A stretch of 8,894 bases of DNA from JAIEPT01 sp038217425 (GTDB taxonomy: Bacteria; Planctomycetota; Planctomycetia; Gemmatales; Gemmataceae). The notes beneath the pieces are model-generated. The model saw only the letters and a program-made list of their open reading frames with translations, was not told the DNA's origin and did not search any database. Positions 3,647 to 8,894 of this stretch are shown piece after piece (the first letter of the stretch is position 1; each line of letters starts with the position of its first letter). The stretch spans positions 1 through 8,894 of the forward strand of contig JBBQPM010000242.1 in assembly GCA_038217425.1 (NCBI GenBank), given 5' to 3'. Both the position numbers and the translations under genes were made by a program.

Positions 3647-6451
3647 ATGAAATCCCACCTCCTCTCCGCCACGCTCCTGCTCGTCTTCTGCGCCAACGGC
3701 CTGGCCCAGACTCCGTTCTATCGCGACAAGAGCGACCTTCTCGTCTGGCTCGACGCCAAGGACAAAAAGCAAATCATCGACGATCTCGCCGGCTGGCAGC
3801 GACGCAAGGATCACATCCTCGCCAACATGCAAATCGTCATGGGCGCCTACCCGACCGCGGCAAAGGTGGCGCTCGATCTCAAAATCGAGGGGGAGGAAAT
3901 TCTCGACAAGGTCGTGCGCAAGAAGATCTCGTTCGCCGTCGCCAAGGGAGACCGCGTCACCGGTTACCTGCTGATGCCGCGCGATCTCAAGGGGAAGGCG
4001 CCCGGCATGCTCTGTCTGCACCAGACGACCAAGATCGGCAGCGGCGAACCCGCCGGCGTCGGCGGTCTCAAGAACTTACACTACGCCCTGGAACTCGCCC
4101 AGCGCGGCTACGTCGCGCTCGCGCCCGACTATCCGAACTTCGGCTCCTACAAAGTCGACGCCTACGCCGCCGGCTACGACAGCACCACCATGAAAGGCAT
4201 CTGGAACCATCGCTGCGCCGTCGATCTTCTGCAATCGCTCCCCGAAGTCGACGGGCAAAACCTCGGCGTCATCGGCCATTCGCTGGGCGGGCACAACGCC
4301 CTCTTCGTCGCCGCGTTCGAACCGCGGCTCAAGATCGTCGTCAGCAGTTGCGGGTTCAACGCCTTTCCGAAATACCGGGGCGGCGATCTCACCGGTTGGA
4401 GCCACAAGGGCTACATGCCCAAGATCGCCAGCGACTTCGGCAAGAAGGCGGACAAGCTGCCGTTCGATTTCACCGAAATTCTCGGTTCGCTGGCGCCGCG
4501 CGCGGTGTTCATCAACGCCCCGCGCAGCGATTCGAATTTCGAGGTCGCCGGCGTCAAGGACTGCGTGAACGCCGCCGCCCCGGTCTATCAACTCTACGAC
4601 GCCCTCGGCAAACTCGAAGCCGTCTATCCCAACGCCGGGCATGACTTCCCGCCCGACATTCGCCTCAAGGCGTACTCCGCGATCGATCGCCAGCTCAGGC
4701 ACCGCTACCACTTCAACCGCATGATCGCGCACTGGGCGCAGTACGGCGACGACGATTATCTCGCCTTCGTCGACGAAGCGAAGCCGCAAGTCTGCCAGAT
4801 CGGCTTTTACGGCGGGCACTTCTACAGCCTCGCCCACACGCCGCAGTACAAGGGATATCCCGCGCACTTCCCCGTGCAGGGTTTGGCCGAGTGCGGCTCC
4901 TGGTTCAAAGAACGCAATGCCGAGATCCACAAGCGAGGCGCCAAGGTCGTCGGGCATTTCAACGTCACGTTCCTCGTCGGCGAACCGGCGGACAGCCCCA
5001 AGGGGATCGGCGGCTTCTTCAAGTATTACACCGAACTGTGGGACGAAAAGGAACTCGGGCCTCGCCCCGTCGCCGACCCGATGATGCTCCTGGCCCGCAA
5101 CGCCGACGGCACGCCGATGTCGTCCAAGGCCTACAGCATCGGCGGCATGCGCGAATTCACCGCCTGCCTCAACAACCCCCACTGGCGCACCGTCCTCAAA
5201 GCCTGGGCCAAACGCGGGCTCGAGCGCGGCGTCGACGGCTACATCGCCAACTACTTCTACCGGCACAACTGCCTGTGCGAACATTGCCAGGCCGGCTTCC
5301 GCGGCTACCTCGCCGAGCGCCACACCCCGGCCGACCTCGCCAAGAAGTTCGAGATTGCCGACCTCAAGACGCACAAGTTCACCGAGATCGTCGGCTGGCA
5401 CAAACCCGCGGAGACCACGCCGCTACGGCTCGAAATGCTACGCTGGTCGCAGATCTCCGCCAAGCTCGCCTTCGAAGACGTCTTCGTCAACTACGCCCGC
5501 TCCTTGAAGCCCGACCTTCTGTTGGCGCAGTGGAACCACATAAGTAATTTTAGCCAGATCAGCGGCGACGAGCGCAGCCTGGTTCCCGCGGATCTTTGGG
5601 GCCGGGACGAAGATTATCTCTGGTACAGCACGGGAGCGGCCGCGTTCTTCACGGATCTTGCCGAGGGAATCCTGGGCGAAGGAACGCTGCAGGCCCGCTA
5701 CATCCGCGGCACGTTCGAGGACAAGCCGTTCACGCTCGGCAAATACGAACAAACCCGTATCCGCGTCGCCATCGCCGAGATGGCGGCCAACGGCGGCGCG
5801 GCCATGGGTTTCTACGCCAACCACAAGAATCCCGAAAGCCGAGCCGTGTTCGTCGAGTACTACAGCTTTCTCGCCAAGCACGACGCCCTCTTCAAAGCCA
5901 ACCTGCCCTACGCCGAGATGCTGCTCCTTTATCCGCGCCAGGCCGTTCATGCCGGCAACGTCGAACCGGTCGATGCGTTCAAGAAGGAAGGGACGCGTCT
6001 GCTCGACGAGCACGTCCTCTTCGACGTCATCCCCGACGACTACGTCACCAGGGCCCAGCGGGCGAGTTACCGTTCGGTGCAGGAAGTGTCGAAGGTTTAC
6101 GTCCCCAAGGGGCTGAGCACGTTCGACGCCCCCAAGACAGTGCGCGTGAGCGCGAGCAAGTCGGCGGCCGGCGGGGACGTGGTGTTGCACTTCGTCAACT
6201 ACAACCGCGACGAGCCGGACCAGAAACGCAAGGCCGGCACGGGCGCCAAGGACGAGAAACCGATCGCCGTCGAAAAGGTCGGCGTGCAGTTCGTGCTCCC
6301 CAAAGACGCCAAGGTGCAGAGCGTCAAAATCGCCTCGCCCGAGGCGCCTGATCTCATCGACGTCAAATACGTGGTGAGCGACGGCCGCGTGACGTTCACG
6401 GTGCCGAGTTTCCTGGTTTACGCGATCGCCCGCATCGAGTTGAAGGAATAA
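3647..6451 (+). CDS. exported alpha/beta-hydrolase esterase fused to a glycosidase-like TIM-barrel protein
   Basis: This encodes 934 residues. A signal peptide (1-20, hydrophobic 5-15, cleavage after GLA) exports it. Residues 25-350 form an alpha/beta-hydrolase of the acetyl-xylan-esterase/dienelactone-hydrolase kind, with nucleophile S212 in GHSLGG, likely acid D295 in PRSDSNF and base H332 in NAGHDFPP, so the triad looks complete. From about 354 a second protein begins without a linker. Successive strand-like segments (QIGFYGG 384-390, VVGHFNV 434-440, GVDGYIANYFY 528-538, LLLAQWNH 624-631, GGAAMGFY 716-723) suggest a TIM barrel related to uncharacterised glycosidase-like families. C542, C544 and C547 form a CxCxxC cluster that may bind metal. 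Residues 754-798 resemble the amidotransferase-like domain that follows the barrel in beta-galactosidases, shortened, and about 829-934 a C-terminal beta-sandwich (LHFVNYNRDE). Catalytic acids of the barrel are not identifiable, so glycosidase activity is unproven. The start at 3647 begins the signal peptide and follows the promoter; upstream codons in frame are palindrome-derived. Probable role: removing acyl groups from, and cleaving, a polysaccharide. Confidence 0.85.
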   Translation: MKSHLLSATLLLVFCANGLAQTPFYRDKSDLLVWLDAKDKKQIIDDLAGWQRRKDHILANMQIVMGAYPTAAKVALDLKIEGEEILDKVVRKKISFAVAKGDRVTGYLLMPRDLKGKAPGMLCLHQTTKIGSGEPAGVGGLKNLHYALELAQRGYVALAPDYPNFGSYKVDAYAAGYDSTTMKGIWNHRCAVDLLQSLPEVDGQNLGVIGHSLGGHNALFVAAFEPRLKIVVSSCGFNAFPKYRGGDLTGWSHKGYMPKIASDFGKKADKLPFDFTEILGSLAPRAVFINAPRSDSNFEVAGVKDCVNAAAPVYQLYDALGKLEAVYPNAGHDFPPDIRLKAYSAIDRQLRHRYHFNRMIAHWAQYGDDDYLAFVDEAKPQVCQIGFYGGHFYSLAHTPQYKGYPAHFPVQGLAECGSWFKERNAEIHKRGAKVVGHFNVTFLVGEPADSPKGIGGFFKYYTELWDEKELGPRPVADPMMLLARNADGTPMSSKAYSIGGMREFTACLNNPHWRTVLKAWAKRGLERGVDGYIANYFYRHNCLCEHCQAGFRGYLAERHTPADLAKKFEIADLKTHKFTEIVGWHKPAETTPLRLEMLRWSQISAKLAFEDVFVNYARSLKPDLLLAQWNHISNFSQISGDERSLVPADLWGRDEDYLWYSTGAAAFFTDLAEGILGEGTLQARYIRGTFEDKPFTLGKYEQTRIRVAIAEMAANGGAAMGFYANHKNPESRAVFVEYYSFLAKHDALFKANLPYAEMLLLYPRQAVHAGNVEPVDAFKKEGTRLLDEHVLFDVIPDDYVTRAQRASYRSVQEVSKVYVPKGLSTFDAPKTVRVSASKSAAGGDVVLHFVNYNRDEPDQKRKAGTGAKDEKPIAVEKVGVQFVLPKDAKVQSVKIASPEAPDLIDVKYVVSDGRVTFTVPSFLVYAIARIELKE

Positions 6452-6456
6452 TCCAC

Positions 6457-6515
6457 GAAAGCCCAGGGATGGCTATCCCTGGACATGCCCCAGGGATAGC
6501 CATCCCTGGGCTTTC
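6457..6515. repeat. perfect 26-bp palindrome between the esterase and methyltransferase genes
   Basis: The arms 6457-6482 and 6490-6515 are perfectly complementary over 26 bases with a seven-base loop. Each arm is itself nearly palindromic (CCAGGGAT-GGCT-ATCCCTGG), so a single arm could fold alone. It starts six bases after the esterase-glycosidase stop and ends in CTTTCTC, so it may terminate that transcript. The remaining 24 bases before the methyltransferase show no clear promoter. Confidence 0.9.
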
Positions 6516-6539
6516 TCTACCCCTCAAGAGACATCTCCT

Positions 6540-7442
6540 ATGAACGATCCCCGTCAGAAAATTTACCAGGATCTGCACGGCGGCCAACTGAGCCAGCAGG
6601 AACAGAACAATCGCCATTCCGCCTTGCACATCCTCGGGCTCGTGCGTCAGTACCTGCAGCCCAAGTCGATCCTCGACGTCGGCTGCGGGCTGGGCACCTG
6701 GCTCAGCGCCGCGCAGTCGCTCGGCATCGCCGACATCTTCGGCGTCGAGGGCCCCTGGGCCGATCCCAAGACCATCGCCATCGATCAAAAGCTCGTCAAG
6801 ATCCTCGACCTGGAGAAACCGATCGCGCTGGGTCGGCGCTTCGATCTGGCGCTCTGCCTGGAGATCGGCGAACACCTCTCGCCCGCGGCGGCGCCCAGTC
6901 TCGTGCAGTCGCTTGTCAGCCATGCCGACGTCGTCCTGTTCTCGGCCGCCATTCCGCATCAGGGGGGGGCTCACCACGTCAACGAACAGTTCCCCGATTA
7001 CTGGGCGCCCCTCTTCGCCAAGTACGGCTACCACGTCGTCGACTGCATTCGCCCCAAAATCTGGTACGACCGCGAGATCCTCTGGTGGCTTCGGCAGAAC
7101 ATATTGTTCTTCGTCAGCGAAAAGGCGCTTGCGGGCAATGAGAAACTGCGCCTCGAGAAGGAAGTGTCCCGGCCGCTGTCGATCGTGCATCCCGACGTCT
7201 ACCTGAGCCGGCTGCAGACGCTGGGGCAGATGGAGGCGCTCGCCCGCATGGTGCAGGAGTCGGGATTGTACCAGGTGACGCGCAACCCGCAGACGCAGCA
7301 GATTCACATCGCCCCGATGGAGAAGGGGGCGCAGATTTTGGCCGAGCATCAGCAGATGATGGAGTTCCTGAAGGCGGGGGGAACGTTCAAGGTGAAATGG
7401 CTTCCGGACGGCCGACTGAACATGGAAAAGGTGGGCGAGTAG
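6540..7442 (+). CDS. class I SAM-dependent methyltransferase
   Basis: A 300-residue cytoplasmic protein with a Rossmann-type methyltransferase domain over about 25-200. The SAM-binding glycine loop is LDVGCGLGTW (45-54), with acidic E70 in FGVEGPW after the second strand, LCLEIGEHL (105-113) as the fourth-strand motif, and FSAAIPHQGGAHHVNEQFPDYW-like sequence from 134 to 155. This last motif is what I recall from methyltransferases encoded near glycan and surface-polysaccharide genes, but the substrate cannot be read from the sequence. Residues 200-300 are a charged, mainly helical extension with no recognised domain. The ATG at 6540 has only a weak ribosome-binding match (AAGAG, nine bases away). 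An eight-G run (6962-6969) lies in the conserved PHQGGAHH stretch, and the motif is intact, so the frame is right as given. It could be transcribed by read-through from the esterase gene unless the intervening palindrome blocks it. It converges on the acyltransferase gene. Confidence 0.85.
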   Translation: MNDPRQKIYQDLHGGQLSQQEQNNRHSALHILGLVRQYLQPKSILDVGCGLGTWLSAAQSLGIADIFGVEGPWADPKTIAIDQKLVKILDLEKPIALGRRFDLALCLEIGEHLSPAAAPSLVQSLVSHADVVLFSAAIPHQGGAHHVNEQFPDYWAPLFAKYGYHVVDCIRPKIWYDREILWWLRQNILFFVSEKALAGNEKLRLEKEVSRPLSIVHPDVYLSRLQTLGQMEALARMVQESGLYQVTRNPQTQQIHIAPMEKGAQILAEHQQMMEFLKAGGTFKVKWLPDGRLNMEKVGE

Positions 7443-7466
7443 TGCGGCCATGGATTTCGTAGGGCA

Positions 7467-7509
7467 AGCGGCCTCGCTTGCCTTTGCGGAGCGAGCCAGC
7501 GAGGCCGCT
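7467..7509. repeat. 12-bp inverted repeat after the methyltransferase gene
   Basis: AGCGGCCTCGCT (7467-7478) and AGCGAGGCCGCT (7498-7509) are perfect complements with a 19-base loop. A smaller hairpin, GGCAAGCG-GCCT-CGCTTGCC (7463-7482), overlaps the left arm, so two folds compete. It lies 24 bases past the methyltransferase stop, between convergent genes, and is a candidate transcript end, though it lacks a T-run. Confidence 0.75.
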
Positions 7510-7553
7510 GACTCGACGATCGCGCCTCCGGGGCCGGCGCGCGTCGTCGCCGA

Positions 7554-7598
7554 CAAGCCCGGCGGGTGAGCTTCGCAGGATCTCACCCGCCGGGCTTG
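7554..7598. repeat. 17-bp perfect palindrome overlapping the acyltransferase stop
   Basis: The arms 7554-7570 and 7582-7598 are perfect complements with an 11-base loop. In the minus direction the 7598-7582 arm supplies the acyltransferase's final codons (AAG CCC GGC GGG) and its TGA stop. It lies between convergent genes and probably acts as a transcript-end structure for one or both, without a clear T-run. Confidence 0.85.
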
Positions 7599-8743
7599 CG
7601 GGCGACCAATGGGTTGGGTGGGTTGAGAAAGTGCCTTTCCACGCCGTGATAGAACGCCAGCGCCGCGGGCAGCATCGCCAGGAAACACAGCGGCAGCACG
7701 CCCAGGAGCCAGGCTTCCAGAGACGTCCAGCCGGCGTCGTGATGCAAGACGCACGACAAGGACGTCACCAGCGGATAATGCACCAGATAAATGCTGTACG
7801 AACGATCTCCGAACCACTTCAGCACGCGCACGACGCTCCACTGGCTCATCGAGGCATCCCAGCGTTTGAGCGGGATGAGAATCAGCGCGAACGCACCGGC
7901 CATGAACACGTACTCGTCGAGACGTCGATCGAACGGCGACGAGAGCCCGCGCCGGTCCGCCCAGGCGTAGACCATCCCCGCCAGGAGCAGGCCCGCGAGC
8001 CACAGCGCTCCGCCGTAGTTGCAGGCGTAGTAGACGAGCACGCCAGCGGCGAACGTCAGCCAATGGCCGTCGAGGAAAAAGCCCTCGACGGTGCGGTCCG
8101 CCGTGCGCGTGACATGCCTTGTCACCAGGACGGCGAGCGACACGACCAGGGCGCCGACGAAGAACTTACGCCGGCTCGCGAGCAGGATCAGCGCCGTCGT
8201 CAGGTAGAACTGCTCCTCGTAACTGAGCGTCCAGGTGTTTTCCATGAGATAGTGATGTTTATCGGCGACGTGCTGCTGCCAGGTCTGGATCGCGGCGAAG
8301 TTGCCGAGCCACTGCGTCCACGTCAGATCCCGCCAGCGCGGCAACTGTTCGCAGTGCCGGGCGAGCGTCTCATGCTGCAGCGCCAGCGTCGCGAAGAGCA
8401 CGGCCAAAACGAGGGCGATCCAGTAGGGGGGATAGATTCGGCGGATGCGGCGTGTGAGGTACGACGAGAGCCAGTGCGGCCGACGGCGCAGCCCATCGAC
8501 GCTTGCCGCGATGCAGTAGCCGCTGATGACGAAGAAGAGCGGCACGCCGACGAAGGACCACGTCAGCAGTTTGTGAATGACGCCGAGGAGGGTCCAGGTT
8601 TCGCGGTCGTTCAGGTTGAAGTCCGACTGAACGTAGAAGGTCGTGTGATAGACGACGAGCAAGAGGCAGGCGAGCCCGCGCCAGGCGTCGAGCGCCTGGT
8701 AGCGAGCGTCTTTTGGTCTCGGGGGCAGCTCGAGTTCGGCCAT
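7583..8743 (-). CDS. membrane acyltransferase, family 3 (OafA/YrhL-like)
   Basis: A 386-residue integral membrane protein of acyltransferase family 3, whose members move acetyl or other acyl groups onto sugars, peptidoglycan, lipopolysaccharide or antibiotics. The family signatures are present: R22 and H33 in WRGLACLLLVVYH (the R-x10-H pair), FFVISGY (70-76), RRIRRIYPPYW (98-108), the TWTLSYEEQFYL motif (170-181) with E176, FGDRSYSIYLVHYPLV (311-326) and VERHF (368-372) at the end. About ten hydrophobic segments span residues 22-366, as usual, and the length fits a stand-alone member without an added SGNH domain. The substrate is unknown. The start at 8743 is the only sensible ATG; it has no Shine-Dalgarno motif, and only a weak -10 (TATAAC, 8799-8794) was seen upstream. 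The stop codon lies inside a palindrome. The plus strand is open across most of the gene but reads as Arg/Glu-rich antisense. Confidence 0.92.
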   Translation of the reverse strand: MAELELPPRPKDARYQALDAWRGLACLLLVVYHTTFYVQSDFNLNDRETWTLLGVIHKLLTWSFVGVPLFFVISGYCIAASVDGLRRRPHWLSSYLTRRIRRIYPPYWIALVLAVLFATLALQHETLARHCEQLPRWRDLTWTQWLGNFAAIQTWQQHVADKHHYLMENTWTLSYEEQFYLTTALILLASRRKFFVGALVVSLAVLVTRHVTRTADRTVEGFFLDGHWLTFAAGVLVYYACNYGGALWLAGLLLAGMVYAWADRRGLSSPFDRRLDEYVFMAGAFALILIPLKRWDASMSQWSVVRVLKWFGDRSYSIYLVHYPLVTSLSCVLHHDAGWTSLEAWLLGVLPLCFLAMLPAALAFYHGVERHFLNPPNPLVARKPGG

Positions 8744-8815
8744 GAAACCAGTTTAGCGTCTTACTTCTGGACTTCTCCGCAACACGCGGGGAAGTTATAC
8801 GAGGAAGAATTTACT

Positions 8816-8838
8816 CCCCTCTCCCTCCGGGAGAGGGG
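8816..8838. repeat. 10-bp hairpin upstream of the acyltransferase gene
   Basis: CCCCTCTCCC (8816-8825) and GGGAGAGGGG (8829-8838) form a perfect stem with a three-base loop, TCC. This sequence, followed by TTGGGGGTGAGGGGG, matches a dispersed intergenic repeat I recall from planctomycete and some other genomes. It lies 73 bases upstream of the acyltransferase start. Confidence 0.75.
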
Positions 8839-8841
8839 TTG

Positions 8842-8894
8842 GGGGTGAGGGGGAATAGCCGTGCTATTGAGTTGAGCCATTTCCCCCTCACCCC
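8842..8894. repeat. 14-bp inverted repeat running to the window edge
   Basis: GGGGTGAGGGGGAA (8842-8855) and TTCCCCCTCACCCC (8881-8894) are perfect complements across a 25-base spacer. The right arm ends exactly at the window edge, and the left arm has a further G at 8841, so the repeat may continue outside. With the adjacent hairpin it looks like a larger palindromic element, possibly a small non-autonomous mobile unit. Confidence 0.7.

Noticed and set aside
4076..5401. 441-codon minus-strand open frame within the esterase-glycosidase gene
   Set aside because: Antisense shadow of a gene with clear domains and promoter; composition is biased and no motif is recognisable.
6396..8063. 555-codon minus-strand open frame across the methyltransferase and part of the acyltransferase region
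   Set aside because: It overlaps two genes with clear family motifs and runs through two palindromes; the translation has no domain.
7478..8848. 456-codon plus-strand open frame opposite the acyltransferase
   Set aside because: Arg/Glu/Gln-rich antisense translation; the opposite strand encodes a convincing membrane acyltransferase.
1..8894. Search for CRISPR repeats, tRNA or rRNA genes, toxin-antitoxin pairs, or phage and defence genes
   Set aside because: No evenly spaced direct repeats, cloverleaf-like sequences or recognisable defence proteins were seen by reading; tRNAscan or Infernal searches would be needed to exclude small RNAs formally.

Overview
The window is GC-rich, gene-dense bacterial DNA and most resembles a planctomycete chromosome. 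This rests on the style of the proteins (a secreted esterase joined to a glycosidase-like protein, a small secreted WxPAPGYxW-repeat protein, a LeuC of the homoaconitase-like subtype), on Shine-Dalgarno motifs being present at some genes and absent at others, and on large palindromes in nearly every intergenic gap. The phylum is an inference from recognition, not from a search.

Layout. 1-131: mostly non-coding, with perhaps the first 14 codons of a minus-strand gene leaving the window. 132-592 (minus): the wreck of an integron-type tyrosine recombinase. It has an intact N-terminus and an almost intact catalytic C-terminus, but the middle is deleted, the frame is shifted and the tail is lost. 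667-1095 (minus): a small unrecognised protein with a helical head and a Pro/Ala-rich tail, behind a good promoter. 1096-1386: that promoter, a GC-rich hairpin and a terminator-like hairpin downstream of leuC. 1387-2694 (minus): leuC, large subunit of 3-isopropylmalate dehydratase, without leuD beside it. 2899-3381 (plus): a secreted 160-residue protein made of 41-residue repeats, transcribed divergently from leuC. 3382-3646: a 26-bp palindrome, then a near-consensus promoter set among short palindromes and a leader with two mutually exclusive hairpins. 3647-6451 (plus): a 934-residue exported two-part enzyme, an alpha/beta-hydrolase (acetyl-xylan-esterase/dienelactone-hydrolase type) joined directly to a glycosidase-like TIM-barrel protein. 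6457-6515: a perfect 26-bp palindrome. 6540-7442 (plus): a SAM-dependent methyltransferase. 7443-7582: two palindromes between convergent genes. 7583-8743 (minus): a membrane acyltransferase of family 3. 8744-8894: upstream region with G/C-rich palindromes running to the window edge.

Working together. Only leuC has a firmly known pathway role (leucine synthesis). The exported esterase-glycosidase fits breakdown of acylated polysaccharide outside the cytoplasm. The methyltransferase and the acyltransferase could both modify glycans or other surface molecules, but they converge on each other and are not an operon. The most unusual items are the direct esterase-glycosidase fusion, the palindrome-rich promoter and leader in front of it, the collapsed integron integrase, and the set of unrelated palindromes lying at gene ends, one of which supplies the acyltransferase stop codon. 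No rRNA, tRNA, CRISPR array, complete insertion sequence or defence system is visible.
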